From contig NZ_CP108882.1 of NCBI RefSeq assembly GCF_036347055.1, forward strand, positions 62,001-126,000: 64,000 nt of DNA. The letters run 5' to 3'. Under the pieces are notes generated by a model. That model had not been told where the DNA came from, ran no database searches, and saw only the letters and a list, made by a program, of their open reading frames with translations. Positions 35,188 to 43,764 of this stretch are shown in pieces (the first letter of the stretch is position 1; each line of letters starts with the position of its first letter). Source of the stretch: Streptomyces sp. NBC_00820. Its GTDB lineage: Bacteria > Actinomycetota > Actinomycetes > Streptomycetales > Streptomycetaceae. A program made the position numbers and the translations under genes.

Positions 35188-37256
35188 GTGCCGGGCTGGA
35201 GCTGCTGATCCCCTCGGCGTCCTACCTGGAAGAGGCCTTCCTGCGCTGGGTGCTCACTCCAGCCGCGCAGCGGGGCATCGTGGCGCATGTACACAGTCAG
35301 CATCCGGTGACGGTCAACGAGCGGACCTACCGGCTGGACTATCTGATCGCTGGCGAGTCGCTGCATCTGGCCGTGGAGTTGGACGGGTTCACCTTCCACA
35401 GTGACCGGGCCGCCTTCACCTACGACCGGTTGCGGCAGAACGACCTGGCGGCCACGGGGCTGACGGTGCTGCGGTTTTCCTACGACGCGGTGCGCCTGGA
35501 CACCGCCCGCTGCGTCGCGCAGTTGCAGGCGATGCTGCGCCAGGATGCCGTGCTCTCGCCACTGGTCATCGCCGCGCCGCGCGTCGAGGTCCCGGAGATG
35601 GTGGGCGATCCCCTGCGGGCGGCCGATCCGCCTCGGGGTACCCGGTCATCTGCAGATGAGGCCTACTTCGCCGGTGTGCGCGCTCAGGTGACCCGAGAGC
35701 CGTTGCGTACCTGCCAGGACGAGGCCCTGGCCGCGCTGGCCAACTACTACGCTTCCGGCGGTCGGCATGCGGCCACGGTGATGGCGGTCGGGGCCGGCAA
35801 GACCGCGCTGGGGGTGGCGGCCGCATTGTCCTTCACCAGGCGGCGAGCGCTGGTGGTGACGCCGGGCTCGGTCATCCGCGGCACCTTCGCCAAGGCACTC
35901 GACCCCGGTGTGCCGGGCAATGTCCTGTACGGACTGGCGGGCGGGCCCCTGCTGCCGGGTGCCCAGCCGCCGGCCACACTGGTGCTGGACGCGGATGACG
36001 AGCAGATCAGCCAGGTGAGTCGGCAGCGGTTGCTGGCTGCGGACGTGCTGGTCACCAACTTCCATGCGCTGGGTACTGGCGACAAGGGCGGGGACCTGCT
36101 GGCAAAGCTGGAGCCGGGCGATGTCGACTTCATCGTTGTCGACGAGGCCCATATCGCGGCCAGCGCCTCCTACCAGCGGCTGTTCGCCCACTTCCGGGAT
36201 GCGCGCACGCTGTTGATGTCGGCGTGCTTCCAGCGTCTGGACGGCAAGCCGATCGACGCCGATGTCGTCTACCGCTACCGGCTGGTGGACTCCGTCGCGG
36301 ACGGCTCGGCGAAGAACCTGCGCGTGCACCGGTTCGCCCCGGACGCGGCGACGACGGTGTACGAGGCGGTGTGGCCCGACGGGCGACGCGAGCAGATCAC
36401 CGGCCGCGATGCGCTGTTGGCCGCGTTGGGTAACGAGCGGAGGATGGCCCGCATCACCGCGCAGTCCGATGCCTCGATCCGGCAGGTGATGATGGTGACG
36501 CGGGCCTGTCTGGATGCGCAGGCCAAGCTGCTGGCTCCGGTCAAACCCCGGGCGCTGTTTGCGGCGATGGGTGAGGCCCATGCCCGGCAGATCGCCCGGA
36601 TCGCCGAAGAGCACGGCATTCCCTGCGCCACGCTGCACCACAGCATGTCGCCGTCGTCGATCAAAGCCACCCGGCGGCGCTTCGAGTCGGACGCGGGTGA
36701 TCTGCAGGGCATCGTGCAGCTGCGGATGCTTGGCCAGGGCTACGACTTCCCGCCCATCACCGTCGTCGTGCCCGTGCGTCCCTATGGCAGTTTCGGCGAG
36801 TTCTACCAATTCATCGGACGTGGCGTGCGGGTGCTGCGCCAGCCGGGTCTGGCAGCCGATCAGCAGTATCTGGATGTGGTCTGCCATGCCGAACTCGGCC
36901 TCGAGGACCATCTGGAGGCCATGTGCGCGGACAACGACATGGATCCCGCGCTGCTGCTCGGCGTTCCCTTGATCAACATCTCCACGCTGGAGGCGGACTT
37001 CGCCGGCGGTAACGGCCTCGGGGAAGGCGACTCTGACAGTGCGCTCCCGGGCGGAGTCGACGCGTTCGTGCTGTACGAGCAGGGGCGTGTCGAGCAGCGG
37101 GTCGTGCATGACCTTGACCGGGTGGAGGCCCGGCGGGCGGAGCGGGAAATGCAGCTGATGGCCCAGCGCTACGCCGTCTACGCGCAAAACACCGCGGCTC
37201 CGATGCCGTTTGAGAAGTTCGTCGACTACATGCGGAGGCTGACCGGTGGCCAGTGA
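35184..37256 (+). CDS. DUF559/Vsr-like nuclease fused to an SF2 DEAH helicase
   Basis: The 690-residue protein begins with a PD-(D/E)xK-type domain of the DUF559/Vsr kind: YRLDYLI (D52), HLAVELDGFTFH (E65, D67, H72), then YDRLRQNDLAATGLTVLRF at 80-98. A superfamily 2 helicase follows, with AVGAGKTALG (K206), VDEAHIAAS (D320-H323), ISOLATED motif-V-like LGQGYDFP and motif-VI-like QFIGRGVRVL. Such fusions can unwind and nick DNA. It is the middle gene of an overlapping trio: ATGA overlap with the gene before, 11-base overlap with the TerD-fusion gene after. No methyltransferase is nearby, so it is not an ordinary type I or III restriction subunit. It could be the effector of an unrecognised defence cassette. 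Confidence 0.78.
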   Translation: MSAGLELLIPSASYLEEAFLRWVLTPAAQRGIVAHVHSQHPVTVNERTYRLDYLIAGESLHLAVELDGFTFHSDRAAFTYDRLRQNDLAATGLTVLRFSYDAVRLDTARCVAQLQAMLRQDAVLSPLVIAAPRVEVPEMVGDPLRAADPPRGTRSSADEAYFAGVRAQVTREPLRTCQDEALAALANYYASGGRHAATVMAVGAGKTALGVAAALSFTRRRALVVTPGSVIRGTFAKALDPGVPGNVLYGLAGGPLLPGAQPPATLVLDADDEQISQVSRQRLLAADVLVTNFHALGTGDKGGDLLAKLEPGDVDFIVVDEAHIAASASYQRLFAHFRDARTLLMSACFQRLDGKPIDADVVYRYRLVDSVADGSAKNLRVHRFAPDAATTVYEAVWPDGRREQITGRDALLAALGNERRMARITAQSDASIRQVMMVTRACLDAQAKLLAPVKPRALFAAMGEAHARQIARIAEEHGIPCATLHHSMSPSSIKATRRRFESDAGDLQGIVQLRMLGQGYDFPPITVVVPVRPYGSFGEFYQFIGRGVRVLRQPGLAADQQYLDVVCHAELGLEDHLEAMCADNDMDPALLLGVPLINISTLEADFAGGNGLGEGDSDSALPGGVDAFVLYEQGRVEQRVVHDLDRVEARRAEREMQLMAQRYAVYAQNTAAPMPFEKFVDYMRRLTGGQ

Positions 37257-39978
37257 CCAGCCGCGCTGGTGGCAACCCGTTATCGATGCGTGCCCCGAAG
37301 ACGCGCTTGCCCTCGAGGCAGCTGCCGGCCAGCAGCAGAGGTTCGTCCAGCTCGACACGCTCGCCACCCGGTTGCTGACTGCAGCGCTCCACGGCCAGCC
37401 CACGGTCTCGGTGGTCCGCAGCACCGGGCCGCAGGCTGCGGACCACGTCGAGGTGCTGGGGCTCAGCTCCCAGGAGAAGGCGTGGTGTGCTGAAACGTTC
37501 GGGGTGCCGGAGCAGCAGCGGCGCGGTGCCTGGTACCTGCCGCAGAAGCTGTCACTGAACGCCGGGGCGGTGAACCTGCCCCGGCTGGTGCGTGAACGGC
37601 CAGCCCATGCCCTGACGCTGGCCGCTGACGACTCGGCCGGCGTGAGCCTGGTGGACGGCGCAGCCGATGCGGTGCTGCTGTGGGCAGTGCTGGTCCCGTT
37701 GTTCGAGACACTGATCGAACCGATCCGGGTTCGGGCAGCGGGGCCTGGGAAGACAACCGACGACCAGCGGCAACTGTGGTCCGGCATCGAGGAACGCTAC
37801 CGGCTGCTGGGCATCGCCGGCGATGTTCTGGACGCCTTCCGCTTCGGCGGCGGATGGCACCGGCTGGACCGGCACGGCCAGCAGCACGCCCGCCTGCGCC
37901 TCCTGGACGCTTTGGCGGCCGTTGATCCGCTGCAGCTCGTCACCCGCCATCGCATCCTGCAACTGCAGGCGCTGATGGCCGGCTTCGCCAAGAAATCCAA
38001 GACCGGCACCGCCCTCGCGCGCCGGGTTGTGACGCGCGCACTGCAGCCGGTTGTCTCCGGCTACTTCGCCGGCGACTGGCTGGCCACGCTGGACTACCTG
38101 CAGGCGCCGCCGCACCCGGACGAGGAGGTCATCACCGCGCTGCCCGAACCGCGCCTGTATGTGGGAATGTCCGCCCAGGCGGCCGACATGGCAGCCGAGG
38201 CAGGCATCCCAGAGGACGAGATCCACGCGATGCTCGCGGCCTTCCTCGGCGGCCCGACCTCCCTCTCCCCCGTCGAAGAACGCGTGGCGGCTCTGCGCGA
38301 GTGGTGGACGGCCTTCGACCAGGCGCACGCCGCCCAGAAACCCGGCATGCGGCCGCTGTGGGGGCTCGTCGACGACAACATCATGGCCTTTTCCTGGCAG
38401 GACGAACACGGCTTCACCCAGCAGCTGTACCGGCAGGTGCTGCCCTCTTCCGTCAACGAGCAGGTGGACCGGCTGTGGCAGTCGGTGACGCTGCAGCGGC
38501 ACGCCAAGAGCCTCGTCAGCAACCCCCGCCCCCACCAGCTGATGGCCGAAGCCCTCGGCCCCGCCCTGGAGTTCTGGCACGGCGTCGCGCTGACCGCCTG
38601 GTTTGTGTGCGAAGGCCCCTACTCCCGCGCTCCCCTGTCCGGTGTGGCCGACTACTACAGCCGCACCCTTACCGCGCTGACTGCCGCCGGCTGCCCGGTC
38701 CCCCCGGACTTGTTCGAGGAACTGCGCATCGCTGAGCAGCATCTGGGCCCCGAAGAGATGATCGTCAAGGAGCGCACAGAGCTCCCGGTGGACACCGCCA
38801 TCGGCGCCTTCACCATGACGTCGACCATCAGCGGCGGCAGCCGCCGCGAAGGCTTCGAACGGGTCCGCGACATCGTCACCCGCCATCGTCGTGCCTGGGC
38901 CGAGCGGTACTTCGACACCTACCTGCAGCAGCGCTGGCGCACCTCCCTGGAAGGCGTCGCCCAGGCGCACCACCGGTTCGTGGCCGCGAAGGGCCGTCCG
39001 CCCACCCTGATCCAGTTCGCCCAGTTCGCCACCGCCGCAGCCAACCAGTGGACCGGCGGCGACCTCGGCGCTCTCTACACCGCGATCGGGGAACCCGCAC
39101 CCGCCCAGCAACTGCACCCGGCCCGTCTGCTGCCGGGTGACGGCTATGACGTCGCCCAGCGCGTCTACACCGCGCTCGGCGGCACCACGGTCGACAACGA
39201 CCTGCGCATGAACCAGCCCGAAGAAGCCCGACGGCAGTGGCAACTCAGCCGCCTAGCCGTCGAAAGCCTGCGATACCTGCAGCTCCACGAAGCGCTCGGA
39301 CAGCCCCCAACGGGCAAACAGTTCGGCTCTTCACGCCTGGCCTGGCCATGGCCCGGAGAGGAAACTGAGGGCTGGCCGCTCTTCCAGCACACCCTCGCCG
39401 CTCTGACCAATACCAGCCCGCCCGCAAGTGAACCTGCCGCAGGGACGGCCGAGGCCGCCCCACGCCTGCTGGACAACACCAAGCACGTGCTGGCCAAGGG
39501 AGCCAACGCCCCTCTGCGAACCGAATCGGTAGCGGTGCGCCTCATCACCACCGGCGTGCCAGTCGATGTCTCTGCCGTACTCCTCACCAGCCACGGCAAA
39601 GTACGCAGCGACCACGACCTGGTCTTCTACCACCACCCGCACCACGACGGAGTCCGCACCAGCGGCGACACGGTCACCGCAGATCTGCCGCACGTGCCCG
39701 ATGACGTCCACACCGTGGCCGTCATCACCAGCATCGACCTCGAAGCCCAACCCGCCGCTTCCTTCGACCAGAACACCACGTGGCACGTCGAGGTCACCCA
39801 ACCCGTTGGCGGCGGACTCGCCTTCACGCCTGTCCCGTTCGTCTCGGGCGAGACCGTCACCATCGCTATGGAGATCTACCGGCATGGTTCGGGCTGGAAA
39901 GTACGTGCTGTCGGCCAGGGCTACGACACCGGGCTTGCCGGCCTGGCCGCGGACTACGGCATCAACGTCGAGCCCTGA
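37246..39978 (+). CDS. Large protein with C-terminal TerD domain
   Basis: The first 740 residues of this 910-residue protein match nothing I can name; they are mostly helical with many Trp and Leu. The last 150 residues are a TerD domain: TTGVPVDVSAVLLTSHGKVR, then DHDLVFYHHP, VTADLPHVPDDVHTVAVITS, and a closing GSGWKVRAVGQGYDTGLAGL. TerD domains bind calcium and are known from tellurite-resistance and Ter stress systems. Comparative work on Ter systems has linked them to DNA-processing helicases and nucleases. The GTG start overlaps the helicase stop by 11 bases and has GGAGG 7-8 bases before it. I infer a scaffold or sensor for the nuclease-helicase. Confidence 0.72.
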   Translation: MASDQPRWWQPVIDACPEDALALEAAAGQQQRFVQLDTLATRLLTAALHGQPTVSVVRSTGPQAADHVEVLGLSSQEKAWCAETFGVPEQQRRGAWYLPQKLSLNAGAVNLPRLVRERPAHALTLAADDSAGVSLVDGAADAVLLWAVLVPLFETLIEPIRVRAAGPGKTTDDQRQLWSGIEERYRLLGIAGDVLDAFRFGGGWHRLDRHGQQHARLRLLDALAAVDPLQLVTRHRILQLQALMAGFAKKSKTGTALARRVVTRALQPVVSGYFAGDWLATLDYLQAPPHPDEEVITALPEPRLYVGMSAQAADMAAEAGIPEDEIHAMLAAFLGGPTSLSPVEERVAALREWWTAFDQAHAAQKPGMRPLWGLVDDNIMAFSWQDEHGFTQQLYRQVLPSSVNEQVDRLWQSVTLQRHAKSLVSNPRPHQLMAEALGPALEFWHGVALTAWFVCEGPYSRAPLSGVADYYSRTLTALTAAGCPVPPDLFEELRIAEQHLGPEEMIVKERTELPVDTAIGAFTMTSTISGGSRREGFERVRDIVTRHRRAWAERYFDTYLQQRWRTSLEGVAQAHHRFVAAKGRPPTLIQFAQFATAAANQWTGGDLGALYTAIGEPAPAQQLHPARLLPGDGYDVAQRVYTALGGTTVDNDLRMNQPEEARRQWQLSRLAVESLRYLQLHEALGQPPTGKQFGSSRLAWPWPGEETEGWPLFQHTLAALTNTSPPASEPAAGTAEAAPRLLDNTKHVLAKGANAPLRTESVAVRLITTGVPVDVSAVLLTSHGKVRSDHDLVFYHHPHHDGVRTSGDTVTADLPHVPDDVHTVAVITSIDLEAQPAASFDQNTTWHVEVTQPVGGGLAFTPVPFVSGETVTIAMEIYRHGSGWKVRAVGQGYDTGLAGLAADYGINVEP

Positions 39979-39984
39979 CGGCCA

Positions 39985-40006
39985 TGTCAGTGCCTGTCGC
40001 TAGGGT
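39985..40006 (+). promoter_or_regulatory. RecA-NDp/PafBC-type promoter before the NB-ARC module
   Basis: TGTCAGTG at 39985-39992, 8 bases, TAGGGT at 40001-40006. This is the best match in the window to TTGTCRGTG-N8-TAN3T. A GTG begins 8 bases after the hexamer. It lies 230 bases before the small membrane protein gene, so it either drives that operon with a leader or belonged to a lost gene. Confidence 0.65.
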
Positions 40007-40013
40007 CGATTCT

Positions 40014-40226
40014 GTGATCAGTGGCCAAGAGCCAAACCCGCCGACCGGCAAGGAGGCATGGCGGAAGGCAGTCCGTCGCTCGTCTCCTGCACGCGGGTGC
40101 GATCGTGACCGAAAGCCACATCATGCGTCGGGTACTACGGGAACTGCTGTGATCGCAGGAACCGTCCTTCATCCCGTGACCGCTGGTTGCCGGGGTTCGG
40201 GAGCTGCAAGAGGTGGCGCACGGTAA
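40014..40226 (+). CDS. Possible leaderless small ORF behind the promoter
   Basis: A 70-codon frame starts at the GTG expected from the promoter spacing. Its sequence is basic and not recognisable. A second frame from GTG 40021 gives 43 codons ending in a plausible helix (IMRRVLRELL). Either may be a short leader peptide, or the region may be the relic of a deleted gene. Confidence 0.25.
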   Translation: MISGQEPNPPTGKEAWRKAVRRSSPARGCDRDRKPHHASGTTGTAVIAGTVLHPVTAGCRGSGAARGGAR

Positions 40227-40239
40227 GAGAGGGATGGAC

Positions 40240-40590
40240 ATGTCGCGTGGGCGCAGAGTCACGGTGACGGTTGCCGCTGTGGCCGTTATCGCCTCAACTC
40301 CCGCTTTCTGGCTGCTCGATGGGCCGAATGCCGGGCAGATGGTGGGGGCTTCGGTGCAGGGCGCCACAGGGGTGTGCGCCTTGTTGTGGGCCTGGATCCA
40401 GCCAGCCGCACGGGCACGGGACACCGTCACACGGACGGGGCGGGCTGAAGCGTACGGCGGCGGAGAGGCCCACACCGGCATTCGCCGTCGTCATGGAGGC
40501 AGCGGAGAGGGGAGTGTGGAGCAGAGCGGGGATGCGAGCGCCCGCGGGCAGGGAAGCAGGGCCGGCACCGGCATCGACTACACCGGCTAA
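40240..40590 (+). CDS. Small membrane protein with SGDA-type tail
   Basis: The 116-residue product has two hydrophobic segments (VTVTVAAVAVIASTPAFWLL near 6-25 and GASVQGATGVCALLWAWI near 35-53). The rest is a soluble, Gly-rich tail containing GSVEQSGDASARGQGS. The same SGDA pattern recurs in the N-terminal region of the next protein (ESGDAVATGGGDALSG, ERSGDAIAAA). Shared tails suggest that the two interact and that this protein anchors the ATPase at the membrane. The start has AGAGAGGG upstream; an ATG two codons earlier is possible. Confidence 0.55.
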   Translation: MSRGRRVTVTVAAVAVIASTPAFWLLDGPNAGQMVGASVQGATGVCALLWAWIQPAARARDTVTRTGRAEAYGGGEAHTGIRRRHGGSGEGSVEQSGDASARGQGSRAGTGIDYTG

Positions 40591-40627
40591 GGCTGCCATG
40601 GCGGCGGGGTGGATGGTGAGAGGGCCG

Positions 40628-42718
40628 ATGAAACGGTTCCGGGTGAGGCGCCCGACCCGTGGCCAGGACGGCACCGAGCAAACGGCGCCGCCCGTCAGCG
40701 TCAGCGAGAGCGGTGATGCCGTCGCCACGGGTGGCGGCGATGCGCTGAGCGGCTACCGCGGCCCGGGCCCCCAGGCGGATGGCCGGGCCGTGCGGGTGGA
40801 ACGGTCAGGCGATGCGATCGCCGCGGCCGCCCATGCGGTGGCCATCAGTGGCAATGTCAGCCAAGTGCTGGTCTCCGCTCCCCCGCCGCGCCAGCCGTTG
40901 CATTGGCCCGTCCGGTTGGGCTCGGTACCCGTGCTTGCATCTGCGTTCCAGGACCGGTCTTTGGTGCGCGATCGGATCGATCAGGCCAGGGCAGGCCATA
41001 CCACGGTGGTGCTGGCCCAGGTCCTGTCCGGCGGCGGGGGCGTGGGCAAGACCCAACTCGCTGCCGCCTACGCCCACCAGGCCCTGGAAGACGGCATCGA
41101 CCTGGTGGTGTGGGTCGACGCCAGTGACATCGAGCAGGTCATCGCACGTTACGCGCACGCCGCACACGTCGTGGAAGCGGCGGCGGAACACCTTCTGGGC
41201 AAGAGTGCTGAGTCCGACGCCGGAGTGTTCCTTCAGTGGCTGGCGACCACCCGACGCCCGTGGCTGCTCGTCCTTGACGACCTCACCGATCCAGAGGCCA
41301 TGCAGAAGTGGTGGCCGCCGTCCTCCGCTTTCGGTTGCGGCCGCGTCGTGGCGACGACCCGCCGCCACGACGCGGTGCTGTCCGGCGGCGGCCGAGCCGT
41401 GGTGGACATCGACACCTACAGCGCGGAAGAGGCCGAGGCCTATCTGCACGAGCGGCTCGACTCGGCGCACGCTGCCCATCTCATGGACTCTCAGGCCGGT
41501 GAACTGGCCGCAGCACTGGGCTACCTGCCGCTGGCTCTGTCACACGCGGCCGCCTACATGGTCAACGAAGACGTCCCTTGTACGGAGTATCTGCACCGCT
41601 TCAACGGCAGCACAGCACGCCTGGACGACCTACTGCCACGCACGGCAGACACCGAGGGCTACGGGCGGCAGGTCGCCGCGGCTCTTCTGCTCTCATTGGA
41701 TGTCGCTCAAGCGAGCGAGCCCGTCGGCCTGGCTGTTCCGGTCATGCGTCTGGCCGCCGTTCTGGACCCGGCCGGACACCCCCGTTCCCTGTGGGCCAGC
41801 GACGCCGTCACCCACTACCTCGATACCCAACGCACCGCACCTCCCAACGGAGTTACCGCCGCCGTTGATCCTGACCAGGTGCGGGCAGCCCTGCGACTTC
41901 TGCACCGCTACGGCCTGCTCTCCGATCACGCTCAGGCTGGTTCCCGCGCGGTGCGGCTGCACGCCCTGACCGCACGAGCCGTACGCGAGTGCACTCCCGA
42001 CGCCACGGTGCAGGCGGTGGTGAAAACCGCCGTCGACTCGTTGAGGGAACTGTGCGACGAGGTCCCGTGGTTCGACCGTGAGACGACAGCCGTGCTGCGC
42101 ACCAACATCGACAGCGTCGATGCCTGCGCCGGGGACCTGCTGTGGAATGTCGAAGGCCATTACCTCCTGCGCTGGACTTTGCGCAGTCTGATCAGTGTCG
42201 GCCTTGCCACTGCAGTTCCCTACGGGCAGCAGCTGATCGGCATCAGCGAGCAACTGTTGGGCCGCGCTCACCCCATGACCCTCGTCGCTCGACGCGATCT
42301 CGCATGGGCCTGCCTCCTCGCGCACCGTCACAAGGATGCCTTCACGCTCCTGCAGGAGGACTTTGCCCACCAGGACGAGCGTCTGGCCCGTGAACGACAG
42401 GAGCCCTCTACGGTTGGCCGTGGGCGCGTCCATGCCTCTGCACTGCTGGAGGACACCGTTGCTGTTCGCGCACGGCTGTTGGGGCCTGGAGACCCCGCGA
42501 CCCTGGAATGCCAAGTCAAACTCGCCGTCCTGTACTGGTCCCGGGGCGACAGGTCGGCGGCCACCGCCCTGCTGAAGCGATCCCTCACCGGCTGCCGGAC
42601 AACGTTCGGCGCCGACCATCCGTACACCGTCTCGGTCGACAACCGGCTGTCCCACTGGCGAGAGCAGCACAAGAGGCGCTGGTGGAGTCGCACACGCAGC
42701 CAGTCCAAGCCGACGTAG
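40628..42718 (+). CDS. NB-ARC (STAND) ATPase with TPR-like C-terminus
   Basis: The 696-residue protein has an N-terminal Gly/Ser-rich region with SGDA repeats. An NB-ARC-type NTPase follows, with Walker A SGGGGVGKTQL around K141, Walker B WLLVLDDLTD (D217, D218), RVVATTRRHD (RNBS-B-like) and LGYLPLALSHAAAYM (the GLPLA-type motif). The C-terminal 200 residues form tetratricopeptide-like helices (HPMTLVARRDLAWACLLAHR, DPATLECQVKLAVLYWSRGD, HPYTVSVDNRLS). Streptomyces genomes carry many such ATPases; they are thought to act as signal or immune switches. No obvious toxin domain is fused to it. ATG starts at 40598 and 40613 are alternatives. Confidence 0.75.
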   Translation: MKRFRVRRPTRGQDGTEQTAPPVSVSESGDAVATGGGDALSGYRGPGPQADGRAVRVERSGDAIAAAAHAVAISGNVSQVLVSAPPPRQPLHWPVRLGSVPVLASAFQDRSLVRDRIDQARAGHTTVVLAQVLSGGGGVGKTQLAAAYAHQALEDGIDLVVWVDASDIEQVIARYAHAAHVVEAAAEHLLGKSAESDAGVFLQWLATTRRPWLLVLDDLTDPEAMQKWWPPSSAFGCGRVVATTRRHDAVLSGGGRAVVDIDTYSAEEAEAYLHERLDSAHAAHLMDSQAGELAAALGYLPLALSHAAAYMVNEDVPCTEYLHRFNGSTARLDDLLPRTADTEGYGRQVAAALLLSLDVAQASEPVGLAVPVMRLAAVLDPAGHPRSLWASDAVTHYLDTQRTAPPNGVTAAVDPDQVRAALRLLHRYGLLSDHAQAGSRAVRLHALTARAVRECTPDATVQAVVKTAVDSLRELCDEVPWFDRETTAVLRTNIDSVDACAGDLLWNVEGHYLLRWTLRSLISVGLATAVPYGQQLIGISEQLLGRAHPMTLVARRDLAWACLLAHRHKDAFTLLQEDFAHQDERLARERQEPSTVGRGRVHASALLEDTVAVRARLLGPGDPATLECQVKLAVLYWSRGDRSAATALLKRSLTGCRTTFGADHPYTVSVDNRLSHWREQHKRRWWSRTRSQSKPT

Positions 42719-43004
42719 CCAGCCGAACGATCGGGGCAACTCTCGCGCGGTGGGCGCGGCTTCCCGCCTCCTCACAGCCCTTCGGCCACGGTCGTCCACA
42801 GGCCTCCGCCCCCGCGTTCAGGTGGAGGCGCCAGAATCCCAGGCACCGGCGAGCAGACGGCGACCTGCGCCACGAAAGAGCGATCGATCCTCAGCTCGCA
42901 CATCGGCAACCGTCGTAGATGCGCCATCGGATGTCTGACCAGCACAAACCTAGCCGCCCAGGCCACGCAGCCATAACGAAATCCAGAGCCGATCACCATG
43001 CTCC

Positions 43005-43033
43005 GAAACGATCACTAAATCTGCACCTCAGAG
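43005..43033 (+). repeat. Dispersed repeat copy 1
   Basis: A 29-base element beginning GAAACGATCACTAAAT and ending CACCTCAGAG. It is closely related to the copy at 53544-53572 and less so to 43104-43130. It lies in non-coding DNA near insertion sequences. Confidence 0.5.
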
Positions 43034-43103
43034 CCTGCCTGCATGCCAACTGCCCCAGGAAACCTCAGGTCAGATCCATTGCCACACCGCAGCAAGAGAT
43101 CCT

Positions 43104-43130
43104 GAAACGATCACTAGATACACATGTCAG
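43104..43130 (+). repeat. Dispersed repeat copy 2
   Basis: Shares GAAACGATCACTA with copy 1, then diverges (GATACACATGTCAG). It sits 12 bases before an IS5-type element. The flank just after that element starts TAGTGATCGTT, the inverse of the same core. Confidence 0.45.
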
Positions 43131-43234
43131 CGCACCATTCACCTAGGACCTGTCCGGTCGATCTTTGAGGTGACGGTGTCTGACGCCCGTGATCTCGTTG
43201 TTGAAGGTCTCGTCGAGTGAGGTAGAAGGACGGC

Positions 43235-43708
43235 ATGGATACCGCCGTACTTGAACAGATGCTGGACGAGACCTTCGATCACGCTGTCGTCCACCACGGA
43301 TACACCAACTACATGCGCGACTACGAGGTAATCGTCTACGCGACGGCTGATCCCCGTACCGGTATCACGCCGTCCCACCTGCGGTATCTCTTCCGGTACT
43401 GCGTCGAGGCCCGATGCGAGACGTCGGTGCCGGCGGAGACCTGGCGGATCTCTTTGGACGACCGGCTCATCGACCACGAAACCGGTATCGACCTCGACGG
43501 ATACGTCTGGGGCGTGAAGTGGCACGGCCTGTACCCGGGAGCCAAGCTCCTTCCTGAGTCGGAGGAGACCCGCCGCTGGTCGAAGGCCCTCGGGATCGAC
43601 TTCCATGAGGTACGCATTGAGACCAACGCACACAACCTGACCTTGCTCTTCTCGGACCTTCAGGTGAGCGAGGTCCCGGTCGGATACGCACCCTTCGTCG
43701 CGGAGTAG
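43235..43708 (+). CDS. YxiG-like protein carried inside an IS element
   Basis: The 157-residue protein resembles YxiG-like proteins (FDHAVVHHGYTNYMRDYEVI, then YLFRYCVEARCETSVP and WGVKWHGLYPGAKLLPES). It is a soluble alpha/beta protein of unknown function. It lies entirely between the left inverted repeat and the transposase, so the element mobilises it. Passenger genes may aid transposition control or be hitchhikers. The start is the ATG after GAGGTAGAAGGACGGC, a good ribosome site. I am fairly sure it is a real gene; the family name is tentative. Confidence 0.65.
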   Translation: MDTAVLEQMLDETFDHAVVHHGYTNYMRDYEVIVYATADPRTGITPSHLRYLFRYCVEARCETSVPAETWRISLDDRLIDHETGIDLDGYVWGVKWHGLYPGAKLLPESEETRRWSKALGIDFHEVRIETNAHNLTLLFSDLQVSEVPVGYAPFVAE

Positions 43709-43764
43709 GGAGCAGGGTTCGTGTGATCTTGTGACCGGCATGTGGTCTGGTCGTTCTTCCTGTC

